From Streptomyces sp. NBC_00569 (lineage in GTDB: Bacteria > Actinomycetota > Actinomycetes > Streptomycetales > Streptomycetaceae): a DNA stretch of 64,000 bases. Positions 25,616 through 34,037 of this stretch are shown here, in pieces (positions within the stretch are counted from its first letter, which is position 1; the number at the start of each line of letters is the position of its first letter). Made by a program: the position numbers and the translations under genes. Location: the NCBI RefSeq assembly GCF_036345255.1, contig NZ_CP107783.1:8983001-9047000 (forward strand), in the 5' to 3' direction. The notes beneath the pieces are model-generated. The model was not told where the DNA came from, did no database searches, and saw only the letters and a list, made by a program, of their open reading frames with translations.

Positions 25616-26707
25616 TCAGGCGGGGTACGCGTGCGTCTGTGTCGCCTTGACCGTGGCCCAGACCGGCGCGCCCGGGTGCAGGTTCAGCTCCGCGGCGGCG
25701 ACCGTCGTGAGGTCGGCGGCGAGCGTGAGTTCACCCGTGAGGTCCGCGCGGATCTGATCCCCGTGCGTCTCGAGCCCGGCGACCTGACACCGCCACAGAT
25801 TCCGGGCGCTGGCGCCGGTGGGCCGGTCCCGGTAGAGGGTCACGGCGCTCGGCGGGAACGCCACGAAGGCGGGTCCCGACAGTTCCTCGCTGGTCGCGAT
25901 GTCCGGCCCGGAGCCGACCCGCACCACATGCCCGTCGGCCTGCCCCTTGTAGAGGTTGAGGCCGACCAGCTGGGCGATGTAGTCCGTACGCGGACGACGG
26001 GCGATGTCGGCCGGGGCGCCCTCCTGGACGACGCGGCCGTGCTCGATGACGACGAGCCGGTCGGCGAGCACCATCGCGTCCAGCGGGTCGTGGGTGACCA
26101 GTACGGCGACGGCCTCGAAGTCGGCCAGATGGCGCCGGAGTTGGGCGCGTACATCGAGGCGGGTGCGCGCGTCGAGCGCGGCGAGCGGCTCGTCGAGGAG
26201 CAGCAGCCGGGGACGGGTCGCCAGGGCGCGGGCCACGGCGACGCGCTGCGCCTGGCCCCCGGACAGCCGGCGGGGCTTGGCGCCGTGGTGGTCGGCGAGA
26301 CCCATGCGGTCCAGCCACTTCGCGGCCTGCTCGCGCGCTTCGGCCTTGGACACTCCGTGGCAGCGCGGACCGAAGGCGACGTTGTCCAGGGCGCTCAGAT
26401 GGGGGAAGAGAAGGTAGTCCTGGAAGACCACGCCGACCGGCCGGGACTCGGGTGCCGTGCGGTCCAACGCGGCACCGTCCAGATTCAGATGACCGCCCGT
26501 CAGCGGTGTCAGCCCGGCCAGGGCGCGCAGGGCCGTGGTCTTGCCGGCGCCGTTCGGACCGAGCAGCGCGACCACGTCCCCGGGGGCGGCGCGCAGCGCG
26601 ACGTCGAGGCGGAACGTGCCCCGGTCGACGACGAGGTGGGCGTCCAGGCCGTCGGCGCGGATGCCGTCGGCGGGGACGCCGCCGAAGACGGGGTCGATGT
26701 GCGTCAT
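25616..26707 (-). CDS. modC: molybdate ABC transporter ATP-binding protein
   Basis: A 363-residue ABC ATPase. Walker A GPNGAGKTT, Q-loop FQDYLLFPHL, signature LSGGQAQRVAVARAL and Walker B LLLLDEP are intact. The C-terminal third carries the TOBE-type regulatory domain usual in ModC. It powers molybdate import through ModB. The ATG at 26707 overlaps the stop of a 22-codon ORF that itself overlaps the end of modB, so translation is probably coupled through the small ORF. Confidence 0.93.
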   Translation of the reverse strand: MTHIDPVFGGVPADGIRADGLDAHLVVDRGTFRLDVALRAAPGDVVALLGPNGAGKTTALRALAGLTPLTGGHLNLDGAALDRTAPESRPVGVVFQDYLLFPHLSALDNVAFGPRCHGVSKAEAREQAAKWLDRMGLADHHGAKPRRLSGGQAQRVAVARALATRPRLLLLDEPLAALDARTRLDVRAQLRRHLADFEAVAVLVTHDPLDAMVLADRLVVIEHGRVVQEGAPADIARRPRTDYIAQLVGLNLYKGQADGHVVRVGSGPDIATSEELSGPAFVAFPPSAVTLYRDRPTGASARNLWRCQVAGLETHGDQIRADLTGELTLAADLTTVAAAELNLHPGAPVWATVKATQTHAYPA

Positions 26708-26772
26708 GAGGCGGTCATCCGGTGGTCGGACGGTCCGGCGAGGACCGTGTGGGGGAGGGCGGGGCCGGTCAT
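26704..26772 (-). CDS. 22-residue ORF coupling modB to modC
   Basis: The ORF runs MTGPALPHTVLAG... to ...HRMTAS and stops. Its ATG overlaps the modB stop (ATGA), and its stop overlaps the modC ATG (ATGA). Its last codons encode DHRMTAS, echoing the DRWMTAS end of ModB: the two 25-base segments differ at only four positions, so the ORF appears to have arisen by a short tandem duplication of the modB end. It may only keep ribosomes moving from modB to modC. Whether a peptide accumulates is unknown. Confidence 0.55.
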   Translation of the reverse strand: MTGPALPHTVLAGPSDHRMTAS

Positions 26773-27650
26773 GACGCCGTCATCCAGCGGTCCCGCAGCC
26801 CTGCGAGGACCGCGATCGACACGGCCAGCAGCACCAGGCTCAGGGCGATCGCGGCGGCCGGGTCGTTCTGGAGTGCCAGGTACACGGCCAGCGGCATGGT
26901 CTGCGTACGGCCGGGGAAGTTGCCCGCGAACGTGATGGTCGCGCCGAACTCGCCGAGCGCGCGCGCCCAGGCAAGCACGGCACCCGCGGCGATACCCGGC
27001 ATGATCAGCGGCAGCGTCACCCTGCGGAACGCCGTGAAGCGGGAGGCGCCCAGCGTCGTGGCGGCCTCCTCGAACCGCGGATCGGCGGCCCGCAGCGTGC
27101 CCTCCACGCTGATGACGAGGAACGGCATGGCCACGAACGACTCCGCGACCACGACCCCCGCCGTGGTGAACGGCAGCGTGATCCCGAACCACGAGTCCAG
27201 CAACTGCCCGACGACGCCGTTGCGTCCGAGGGCCAGCAGCAGGGCCACGCCGCCCACCACCGGGGGCAGCACGAGCGGCAGTGTCACCAGCGCCCGGACG
27301 AAGCCGCGCCCGGGGAATTCCGTGCGCGCGAGCAGCCAGGCCAGCGGGACCCCCAGGACCAGGCTCACCGCCGTGGCCGCCGTCGCGCAGATCAGCGACA
27401 GCTGGAGGGCCTGCCAGACCTCCGGACTGGTCAGCTGCTCCGGCAGGCTGCGCCAAGGGGCCCGTACGAGCAGGGCGATCAGGGGCAGCAGCAGGAACGC
27501 GAGGCCGACGAGGGCGGGCACCAGAAGCGGCAGAGGCACCCCGCGGCCCCGGGCGCCCGGCCGGGCACGCCGACGCCGCGGCCCGGCCCCACGGGTGTCG
27601 CCACCCGTGAGGACCTCGGCCGCGGCGCCGGACTTGTCGAGATCGGTCAC
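26769..27650 (-). CDS. modB: molybdate ABC transporter permease
   Basis: A 293-residue inner-membrane permease with about five or six hydrophobic helices after a basic, Arg-rich N-terminus of about 40 residues. The EAA loop is visible as EEAATTLGASRFTAFRRVTLP, and GEFGATITFAGN is characteristic of ModB/CysW-type permeases. GTG is the start, overlapping the modA stop (GTGA). It forms the membrane channel with ModC as ATPase and ModA as binding protein. Confidence 0.93.
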   Translation of the reverse strand: MTDLDKSGAAAEVLTGGDTRGAGPRRRRARPGARGRGVPLPLLVPALVGLAFLLLPLIALLVRAPWRSLPEQLTSPEVWQALQLSLICATAATAVSLVLGVPLAWLLARTEFPGRGFVRALVTLPLVLPPVVGGVALLLALGRNGVVGQLLDSWFGITLPFTTAGVVVAESFVAMPFLVISVEGTLRAADPRFEEAATTLGASRFTAFRRVTLPLIMPGIAAGAVLAWARALGEFGATITFAGNFPGRTQTMPLAVYLALQNDPAAAIALSLVLLAVSIAVLAGLRDRWMTAS

Positions 27651-28474
27651 GGCTTGAGGAACCCGGCCGCCGTCAGGACCTTCTGGCCCTCGGCGGACTG
27701 CACGAGCGCGATGAACTCCTTCGCCGCCGCGGCGTTCGGTGCGTCCTTCAGGAGAGCGATCGGGTAGTCGTTGATGGCGTTCGCGGACTCGGGGAACTCG
27801 ACGCCGTCCACCTTGCCGCCCGCGGCCTTCACATCGGTCTTGTAGACGACGGCGGCGTCGGCCTCCTTCAACTCCACCTTCGTCAGGGCGCTCTTGACGT
27901 CCTGCTCGTACGAGGCCGGGGTGAGCTTCAGCTTGCTGGCGTCCAGCGCCTTCTGCGCGGCGGCACCGCACGGCACCGTCTTGTCGCAGAGCACGACCTT
28001 GAGGCCGGACTTGGTGAGGTCCTTGAGGGAGGCGACCTTGTCGGGGTTGCCCGGCAGGGTCGCGATCTCCAGCTGGTTGCGCACGAACGTGGACGGGGCG
28101 GTGGCCGCGTCCTTCTTGTCCGTCACGATCGCCATCGTCTTGGGGCTGGCGGCGGCGAACACGTCGGCCGGCGCGCCACCGGTGATGCTCGCGGCGAGGG
28201 TGTCACTGCCGCCGAAGCTGAACGTCACCTTCGTACCTGGGTGGGCCTTCTCGAAGTCCTTGCCCAGGGTCGTGAAGCTCTCCTTGAGCGAGGCCGCCGC
28301 GAAGACGGTCACCGTCCCCGTGACCTTCTTGGCGGAGTCCTTGGACGCCGAGGAGGAGTCCTTCTTGGACGACGAGTCCGAGCCGGAGGAGCAGGCGCTC
28401 AGCGCCAGCAGCGCGGCGACGCCTACGCCGGTCACCTGCAGGGTCCGGCGGGTCCGGCGCGTGCAACGGGTCAT
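27647..28474 (-). CDS. modA: molybdate-binding lipoprotein
   Basis: A 275-residue lipoprotein. The signal peptide ends at LSAC with lipidated Cys28, followed by a long Ser/Lys linker and the ModA fold (VFAAASLKESF, ADVFAAASPKTM and AVVYKTDV are the characteristic segments). It binds molybdate or tungstate outside the cell. Either ATG 28474 or GTG 28477 may be used; GGGAG stands 7-10 bases upstream. It follows the HTH-TOBE gene by about 70 bases. Confidence 0.94.
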   Translation of the reverse strand: MTRCTRRTRRTLQVTGVGVAALLALSACSSGSDSSSKKDSSSASKDSAKKVTGTVTVFAAASLKESFTTLGKDFEKAHPGTKVTFSFGGSDTLAASITGGAPADVFAAASPKTMAIVTDKKDAATAPSTFVRNQLEIATLPGNPDKVASLKDLTKSGLKVVLCDKTVPCGAAAQKALDASKLKLTPASYEQDVKSALTKVELKEADAAVVYKTDVKAAGGKVDGVEFPESANAINDYPIALLKDAPNAAAAKEFIALVQSAEGQKVLTAAGFLKP

Positions 28475-28505
28475 CACGGGGTTACTCCCTAAGGCTCACT
28501 TGAGA

Positions 28506-28522
28506 AGAATCGGGCTGATTCT
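28506..28522. promoter_or_regulatory. inverted repeat between the HTH-TOBE gene and modA
   Basis: AGAATC (28506-28511) and GATTCT (28517-28522) flank a five-base spacer in the 70-base gap before modA. It may be a weak hairpin that tunes expression or a regulator site. Confidence 0.3.
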
Positions 28523-28545
28523 CCGCGAAGCGTCCGGCGGACACT

Positions 28546-28932
28546 TCAAGGACTTTCGACGACCACGTTGGTCGATTTGATCACGGCGACCGCAGGCACA
28601 CCGGGTTCCAGCGCCATCTCCTCGGCCGACTCCCGGCTGACCATGGCCACGACCCGGAAGGGCCCGGCCTGGATCTCCACCTGCGCCGACACATCCCCGA
28701 GGACCACCTCGGTGACGATGCCGGAAAGGCGGTTGCGCGCCGAGGATCCGTTGTTCGTCCGCTCGGTGCGGTGCAGCTGTCGGGCGAAGGACGCCAGGTC
28801 CGCCCCGGGGATGATCCGGCGGCCCAGCTCGTCACGCTCGGCATGCAGCCTCCCGCCGTCGACCCAGCGCCGAAGGGTGTCGGCGCTGACGCCCATCAAG
28901 GCGGCCGCCTCCCCGATCCGGTAGGTGCGCAT
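28546..28932 (-). CDS. HTH-TOBE molybdate-responsive regulator, copy 1
   Basis: A 128-residue protein. Residues 1-45 form a MerR/excisionase-type helix-turn-helix (YRIGEAAALMGVSADTLRRW), and residues 60-125 a TOBE molybdate-binding domain (IVTEVVLGDVSAQVEIQAG). It presumably senses intracellular molybdate and controls the mod genes that follow on the same strand, replacing ModE. The ATG at 28932 lies six bases after a TATGAT -10 box, so the message is probably leaderless. An upstream ATG at 28980 would place that promoter inside the gene and is rejected. A paralogue lies at 29885-30277. Confidence 0.88.
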   Translation of the reverse strand: MRTYRIGEAAALMGVSADTLRRWVDGGRLHAERDELGRRIIPGADLASFARQLHRTERTNNGSSARNRLSGIVTEVVLGDVSAQVEIQAGPFRVVAMVSRESAEEMALEPGVPAVAVIKSTNVVVESP

Positions 28933-28938
28933 GCACGG

Positions 28939-28944
28939 ATCATA
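28939..28944 (-). promoter_or_regulatory. -10 box of a leaderless HTH-TOBE transcript
   Basis: TATGAT on the minus strand ends six bases before the ATG at 28932, placing the transcription start at or beside the start codon. No good -35 box is seen (TTCCGC at 16-base spacing), which suggests an activator. Confidence 0.5.
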
Positions 28945-29080
28945 CTGCCGCAGATGCGAGGCGGAAGTCTCTTGTTGCATCGCATGAGCTGGATCATGTG
29001 CAGACAGGGGTAGGCATGTGCGTTTGTATGAGAGTGCTGCGGCCGAGGCCCGGGTACGGTCATTCGGGAGGTGGTAGTCC

Positions 29081-29551
29081 GTGCGTCAATCCCTTACGGC
29101 CGCCGATCCGGTGGCAGAGCTCGCCCTGACCGGCGATGTCGCGCGCCCGGCCCGGCTGACGGTGCCCGATCTGCTCGACTGGCCCCAGCACACGGCGCGG
29201 GTCAGCTTCGAGTGCGCCACCAGCGGCGTCCAGGAGCACAGCTTCGCGGGCCCGCTGCTGCACGACGTCTTGCATGACGCCGGGCCCGGCTTCGACCCCG
29301 CCCGCCGCAAGGACCGGCTGCGGTTCCTGATCGCGGTGACCGGAGCGGACGGCCATCACGCCCTGCTGTCCTGGGCGGAGATCGACCCGGACTTCGGGCA
29401 GGCCCCCGTCCTGCTCGCCGTCACCATCGACGACTCGCCTCTCGACCGGGCCGGACCCCAGCTCGTCCTGCCCCAGGACCGCTGCGGGGCGCGGCACATC
29501 AGCGGCATCAACGCGATCCGCGTGGACGGCCGTTACGCGCCGTGGGCCTGA
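29081..29551 (+). CDS. small molybdopterin-binding (sulfite-oxidase-fold) protein
   Basis: A 156-residue protein corresponding to a minimal oxidoreductase molybdopterin-binding domain. Segments seen are VPDLLDWPQHTARVSFECATS (its cysteine could be the Mo-coordinating residue), FAGPLLHDVL, and a C-terminal HISGINAIRV where the family usually reads K-x-I-x-x-I. It has no signal peptide and no dimerisation domain. GTG start with GGAGGT eight bases upstream. It is divergent from the HTH-TOBE/mod operon, which supports a real link with molybdenum. Its electron partner and substrate are unknown. Confidence 0.85.
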   Translation: MRQSLTAADPVAELALTGDVARPARLTVPDLLDWPQHTARVSFECATSGVQEHSFAGPLLHDVLHDAGPGFDPARRKDRLRFLIAVTGADGHHALLSWAEIDPDFGQAPVLLAVTIDDSPLDRAGPQLVLPQDRCGARHISGINAIRVDGRYAPWA

Positions 29552-29884
29552 CGCGGCGGGAGCACCACCGGCGCGCCGGACCCCCGACCGCCCACGTCAT
29601 CTCGCACACGTGGCTGCACATGTCCGGCGTACCGGACGGGACGCGGGTGGTGCCGTCGGACGGGCCGGGGCACGGACCGCGGGTCGGCCCGGTACGCGCA
29701 GCCCGGGCCGGCGGACCACCCCTGGCGGCGAGGCCACATCACGGCATGACCCCGCACATCTCCGGGTCCTCGCTGTCCGCGCAGGACCGATGCGGCGAGT
29801 ACCCGGGAAATCCTTGAGGCGCGGTCCAACTCCACGGAGCCCAAAGACTCCTGAGGCTGACGCGACGGCCGCCGCCCGCAGACG
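29552..29884. other. 333-base gap without a recognisable gene
   Basis: Open frames on the plus strand here have composition typical of random GC-rich sequence, with His/Pro/Arg-rich translations and no ribosome binding site. I see no RNA gene, clear hairpin or repeat. Confidence 0.5.
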
Positions 29885-30277
29885 TCAGGTGCGGTCGATG
29901 TGCACGTTCGTCGACTTCACGCGGGCGGTGGCCTCCGCGCCCACCTCGAGTCCCAGCTCCTCCACGGCCTCACGCGTCAGCAGCGACACCAGCCGGTGAG
30001 GGCCCGCCTGGATCTCCACCTGGGCCGCCACGTCACCCAGCTTCACGGCGGTGACGATGCCCGGGAAGGCGTTGCGCGCGGAGGTGTACGAGATGTCCTC
30101 CTCGCCGCCGGTCCTGGCTACCTCGACCGAGAGGGCGGCCAGGTCCCTGCCGTCGATGAGCCGCCGCCCACCCGCGTCACGATGGGTGGCCACTCTGCCC
30201 GCATCGGCCCATCGGCGTGCGGTGTCCGGGCTCACGCCGAGAAGCCGGGCGGCCTGGCCGATCGTGTAGGACTGCAT
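29885..30277 (-). CDS. HTH-TOBE molybdate-responsive regulator, copy 2
   Basis: A 130-residue paralogue of the protein at 28546-28932 with the same order: HTH (YTIGQAARLLGVSPDTARRW) and TOBE domain (IVTAVKLGDVAAQVEIQAG, ending ARVKSTNVHID). The recognition helices differ, so the two copies may recognise different sites. The ATG at 30277 follows a TATCTT -10 box by seven bases, again implying a leaderless message. The gene follows the GNAT gene by 22 bases on the same strand. The longer frame reaching 30364 runs back over that promoter and the GNAT end. Confidence 0.87.
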   Translation of the reverse strand: MQSYTIGQAARLLGVSPDTARRWADAGRVATHRDAGGRRLIDGRDLAALSVEVARTGGEEDISYTSARNAFPGIVTAVKLGDVAAQVEIQAGPHRLVSLLTREAVEELGLEVGAEATARVKSTNVHIDRT

Positions 30278-30284
30278 ACGCGCC

Positions 30285-30290
30285 AAGATA
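30285..30290 (-). promoter_or_regulatory. -10 box of the second leaderless HTH-TOBE gene
   Basis: TATCTT on the minus strand ends seven bases before the ATG at 30277, the same geometry as at copy 1. No convincing -35 element. Confidence 0.4.
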
Positions 30291-30299
30291 GACGAATAC

Positions 30300-30755
30300 T
30301 CAGGTGAGCCCGTCCTCGGCGAGTCGCATCGTGAACCAGAGGGCGGGGTCCTCCGGCAGCACATATCGCTCCACTTCCACGAATCCGTGCTTCTCCGCGA
30401 ACCGCACCCCGGCCACGTTGGACGCCAGGATCACCGTCTCGATGACGGCGGCGTCCAGCGTTCGCGCGTGCTCAAGACCGTGCCGGTAGAGCATGGCGCC
30501 GAAGCCCTGCCGGCGGTGGTCGGGGAGCACGCGGGCGATCACCGTGGCCGTGGCGGTGTCGTCCGTCGGCGGGCGCACCGTCGTGCAGCCCACGAGGGTG
30601 TCGCCGAGGTAGGCGACTTCCAGATGGTTGCGCCCCACCCGCTCGCGCACGTCGTCGAGGGACAGCGGGTCGGCCGGGATGATCAGGTTGTGGACGTGGC
30701 GCCAGTCCTCGATCAGGGCGTCGCCCTGCACCTTCTCAATGCGGAGATCAGTCAT
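30300..30755 (-). CDS. GNAT-family N-acetyltransferase
   Basis: A 151-residue acetyltransferase with one GNAT domain. The acetyl-CoA loop is visible as RVLPDHRRQGFGAMLY (R-x-x-G-x-G type) near residue 85, followed by SNVAGVRFAEKHGFVEVERY, the typical motif B. The substrate is unknown. The ATG at 30755 starts at the conserved beta strand; the frame extends upstream but without a ribosome binding site. It lies just upstream of HTH-TOBE copy 2 on the same strand, a relation that may be accidental. Confidence 0.87.
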   Translation of the reverse strand: MTDLRIEKVQGDALIEDWRHVHNLIIPADPLSLDDVRERVGRNHLEVAYLGDTLVGCTTVRPPTDDTATATVIARVLPDHRRQGFGAMLYRHGLEHARTLDAAVIETVILASNVAGVRFAEKHGFVEVERYVLPEDPALWFTMRLAEDGLT

Positions 30756-30875
30756 CGCAGCAGAAAATCGTGCGCGTCGCCGCACGTCAACTGCATAACT
30801 GCGCCCCGCAGTCGGTGCCCGGGCGATCTCTTCGACGGCGGGCGGGTCCCGGCCGTGCGCCGGCGCGGCGCTGCT

Positions 30876-33428
30876 TCAGCGTGTCGTCTGCGGGGCCGGA
30901 ACGTCGGTCCCGGAGGCCGGTTCGTCCGTCTGCTCGGTGAGGGACTGCTCGGCCCAGATGACTTTCCCGTCGAGGGTGTAGCGCGCTCCCCAGCGCTGGG
31001 AGAACTGGGAGACGAGAAACAGGCCGCGCCCGCCCTCGTCGGTGGTGCGGGGGTGGCGCAGATGCGGAGCGCTGGCGCCCGCGTCGGACACCTCGCAGAT
31101 CAGCGCCCGCTCGACGATCAGACGCAGGCGGATCGGCCCGGCGGCGTAGCGGATCGCGTTGGTGACGAGTTCGCTGACGACGAGTTCCGTGGTGTAGGCG
31201 AGCTCGTCGAGCCCCCACTCGGCCAGCTGCCGCGTGACCTTCCTGCGCGCCTCGGCGACGACCGCCGGGTCGCTCTCCAGGTCCCACGAGGCGACCTGCC
31301 CGGCGCCCAGGCGGTGGGTGCGGGCCATCAGCAGGGCCACGTCGTCGTTCGGGCGCGCGGGCACCAGTGCGTCGACGACGGCCACGCACAGGCCGTCGAG
31401 GGAGGGGTCGCGCAGCTCCAGGACACCGCGCAGGCGCTCCCTGCCCGCGTCGAGTTCGGGGTCGCGGCCGGGTTCCCGTGGGTCGACGGCGAGCAGTCCG
31501 TCGGTGTGCAGGGCGAGCACGGACCCCTCGGCGAGGAAGAACTCGGCCGCCTCGAAGGGCAGACCACCCGTGCCGAGTGCCGGCCCGACCGGGAGGTCGG
31601 GGAAGGAGACCGTGCCGTCGGGCGTGACGAGCGCGGGCGGGGGATGCGCGGAGCTCGCCATGGCGCACTGGCCGCTGACCGGGTCGTACACCACGTACAG
31701 GCAACTGGAGCCGACGGCCTGGATCGCGCTGCGGGCGTCGTCCTCGCGCGCGCCCCTGCTGACCAGGTCGTCGAGGTGGGCCAGGACCTCCTCCGGCGGC
31801 AGGTCCAGATCGGCGAGCGTCTGGACCGCGGTGCGCAGGCGTCCCATGGCGGCGGCGCCGTCGATGCCGTGGCCGGGGACGTCGCCCACGACGAGGGCGA
31901 CCCTGGCGCCGGACAGGGGGATGACATCGAACCAGTCGCCGCCGAGGCCCGTCAGCTCGTCCGCGGGCCGGTAGCAGGCGGTGACGTCCACCGCGTTCTG
32001 CTCGGGCAGGTGGCTCGGCAGCAGACTCCGCTGCAGCACCAGCGCGGCGTCGCGTTCGCGTGTGTAGCGGCGGGCGTTGTCGACGCAGATCGCGGCCCGG
32101 GAGACGAACTCCTCCGCGAGCGCCAGATCCTCCGCGTCGAACGGGTCGGGGCGGTCGCGCCGGAAGAAGCTGGTGACGCCCATCGTGATGCCGCGCGAGC
32201 GGATCGGCACGATCATCATCGAGTGCAGCCCGAGCTCGACGAGGGAGGCCGCCGGGCGGCCGAGGTCGGCGACGGTCCAGTCCTCGTCCTGGGGATCCAC
32301 ATGCTCCGCGTACCAGGACAGGCCGCTGGTCAGGACGCGGACGGGGGGTGATTCCGGGCGGTAGCGGACCGCCTCCCCGATGCGGACGCGGGTCTCGGGA
32401 AGGCCGTCCCGCACCGACCGGTGGCCCGCGCGCCGCAGCGTGACCATCTCCGAGTCGCTCGGCGGCCCCGCCGTCGGCTCGGCCCCTTCGAGCACCGACT
32501 CCAGCAGATCCACGGCGACGAAGTCCGCGAGGCCCGGCACCGCCACGTCTGCCAGTTCCTGCGCGGTCCGTACGACGTCCAGGCTCCGGCCGATGTGCTC
32601 ACCGGCCCGGTCCAGGAGGGCGAGCCGCTGCCGGGCCAGATAGCGGTCGGTGATGTCCATCGCCGTGTAGTAAACGCCCAGGGGGTTCCCGTTGTCGTCG
32701 TTGAGCCGTGTGAACGACATGGCGTGGCAGCACTGGCGGTGCGGCGCGGACTGCACGCGGCCCACCTGCTCGTAGCCCGCGATAGGTACCCCCGTCTCGA
32801 GGACCTGCCGCATCTTCGCCTCGAGCCGCTGGGAGTCGAGCCCGGGCTGGATGTCCGCCAGCCTGCGGCCGATACGGTCCTGCGCCGGACCGCCGCCGAA
32901 CTGCGCCAGCGCGTCGTTCGACCACACGTACCTCAGGTCCGTGTCCACGATGGCGATGCCCAGGGGGGAACGCGTGGCCATCTGCTCCAGGACGGAACGG
33001 CTCATCTCCCATCCGGGCGCCCCCGCCAGGGCCGCGACGAGCGCGATCCAGCGCTCGGACCCCGGGCCGAGCTGCGCCTCGGCGACGCGCACCATCAGGG
33101 GGACCGGGTGCCCGTCACGGTGTTTTGCCGTGAGGATCCCGGACCAGCCCCCGTCCGCCCTGCAGCGCTCGCTGAGCGCGGGAATCCGGGCCGCGTCCTG
33201 GGGCAGCAGCAGCTCCGCCACCTTCCGGCCCGTGACCTCGGCGGCCGCGTACCCCAGCAGCCGCTCGCTCCCGTCGGACCAGCCGGACACCACGCCGTGC
33301 GTGTCGAGCAGCACCGGCGCGGCGTCCGCCACGTCGAAGCGCTGCTCTGCGGCATCGCTCTGCTCGCTCGTCGCCACGGCATCCCGCTCCGTCCTGAGAG
33401 TGGTTTCCCTCTCCGGTCCATTCTTCAC
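30876..33428 (-). CDS. PAS/GAF-sensing PP2C (SpoIIE-type) phosphatase with HATPase kinase domain
   Basis: An 850-residue cytosolic sensor. Order: PAS near residues 30-120 (PVLLDTHGVVSGWSDGSERLLGY), PAS with PAC near 140-265 (GIAIVDTDLRYVWSNDALAQF), GAF near 280-465, SpoIIE phosphatase near 480-700 (GGDWFDVIPL, VGDVPGHGIDGAAAMG metal-binding aspartates), and a C-terminal HATPase_c anti-sigma-like domain near 715-830 (VSELVTNAIRYA). Such proteins control anti-anti-sigma factors through opposing phosphatase and kinase domains and are abundant in Streptomyces. The target is unknown and no anti-sigma antagonist gene adjoins. GTG 33428 is taken as start; GTG 33377 has a better ribosome binding site (GGAG at nine bases). 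Confidence 0.93.
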   Translation of the reverse strand: MKNGPERETTLRTERDAVATSEQSDAAEQRFDVADAAPVLLDTHGVVSGWSDGSERLLGYAAAEVTGRKVAELLLPQDAARIPALSERCRADGGWSGILTAKHRDGHPVPLMVRVAEAQLGPGSERWIALVAALAGAPGWEMSRSVLEQMATRSPLGIAIVDTDLRYVWSNDALAQFGGGPAQDRIGRRLADIQPGLDSQRLEAKMRQVLETGVPIAGYEQVGRVQSAPHRQCCHAMSFTRLNDDNGNPLGVYYTAMDITDRYLARQRLALLDRAGEHIGRSLDVVRTAQELADVAVPGLADFVAVDLLESVLEGAEPTAGPPSDSEMVTLRRAGHRSVRDGLPETRVRIGEAVRYRPESPPVRVLTSGLSWYAEHVDPQDEDWTVADLGRPAASLVELGLHSMMIVPIRSRGITMGVTSFFRRDRPDPFDAEDLALAEEFVSRAAICVDNARRYTRERDAALVLQRSLLPSHLPEQNAVDVTACYRPADELTGLGGDWFDVIPLSGARVALVVGDVPGHGIDGAAAMGRLRTAVQTLADLDLPPEEVLAHLDDLVSRGAREDDARSAIQAVGSSCLYVVYDPVSGQCAMASSAHPPPALVTPDGTVSFPDLPVGPALGTGGLPFEAAEFFLAEGSVLALHTDGLLAVDPREPGRDPELDAGRERLRGVLELRDPSLDGLCVAVVDALVPARPNDDVALLMARTHRLGAGQVASWDLESDPAVVAEARRKVTRQLAEWGLDELAYTTELVVSELVTNAIRYAAGPIRLRLIVERALICEVSDAGASAPHLRHPRTTDEGGRGLFLVSQFSQRWGARYTLDGKVIWAEQSLTEQTDEPASGTDVPAPQTTR

Positions 33429-33552
33429 CTCGTGTGACGATGACGGCAGATGTTGCCCGCCTGCGCGCCCCCGCGCCGGGAAAATGAGGGGCGCCCGCCG
33501 AAGTTCCCTGCGAGGATGACCGCCCGTCGTGCCCGCTCCGGAGGGAATCCAC

Positions 33553-33963
33553 GTGCCCCGCGCCGTCTCGCTGATCCGTTCGTCCTCGCTGTCCGACGTC
33601 GCGGAGTACGCCTACGCGGCCACGGCCCCCGCCGAAGCGCGGCTGATCTTCCTCGCGGGGGCCTGTCCGCTGGACGAGGACGGCTCGACGGTTGCCGTCG
33701 GCGACTACGCCGGACAGGCGGCCAAGGCCGTCGAGAACATGCGGACGGCGCTCGCCGAGTCCGGCGCCACCCTCGACGACGTGATCAGCACCCGCGTCCT
33801 CGTCGCGTCCACGCGCCAGGCGGACCTGGTGACGGCTTGGGAGGTGGTGCGTGACGCGTTCGGCGACCACGACGTCCCCAGCACGTTGATGGGGGTCACG
33901 GTGCTCGGGTACCACGACCAGCTCGTGGAGATCGAGGGTGTCGCGGCGGTACTGGACTCCTGA
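33553..33963 (+). CDS. RidA/YjgF family protein (enamine/imine deaminase type)
   Basis: A 136-residue single-domain protein of the RidA/YER057c/UK114 family, whose archetype hydrolyses reactive 2-aminoacrylate and other imines. AEARLIFLAGACPLD, the central QAAKAVENMRTALAESGATLDDV and the C-terminal EIEGVAAV are the family segments. The arginine of the active archetype is not at the expected place in the final strand, so this may be one of the non-deaminase subgroups. The GTG at 33553 has GGAGGG about seven bases upstream; a GTG at 33529 is possible. Monocistronic, divergent from the SpoIIE gene. Confidence 0.88.
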   Translation: MPRAVSLIRSSSLSDVAEYAYAATAPAEARLIFLAGACPLDEDGSTVAVGDYAGQAAKAVENMRTALAESGATLDDVISTRVLVASTRQADLVTAWEVVRDAFGDHDVPSTLMGVTVLGYHDQLVEIEGVAAVLDS

Positions 33964-34037
33964 CGGGGGCGGCCCGATCGCGGGTGGCCGATCGGGCCCG
34001 CTTCCACGGGTGGCGGCCACGCCACTAGAGTGCCTCC

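Noticed and set aside
28933..28980. Upstream ATG for HTH-TOBE copy 1
   Set aside because: The extension lies over the -10 box and adds residues not shared with the paralogue.
29542..29999. Plus-strand frames between the Mo-domain and HTH-TOBE genes
   Set aside because: Random-looking composition, no ribosome site, partly antisense to copy 2.
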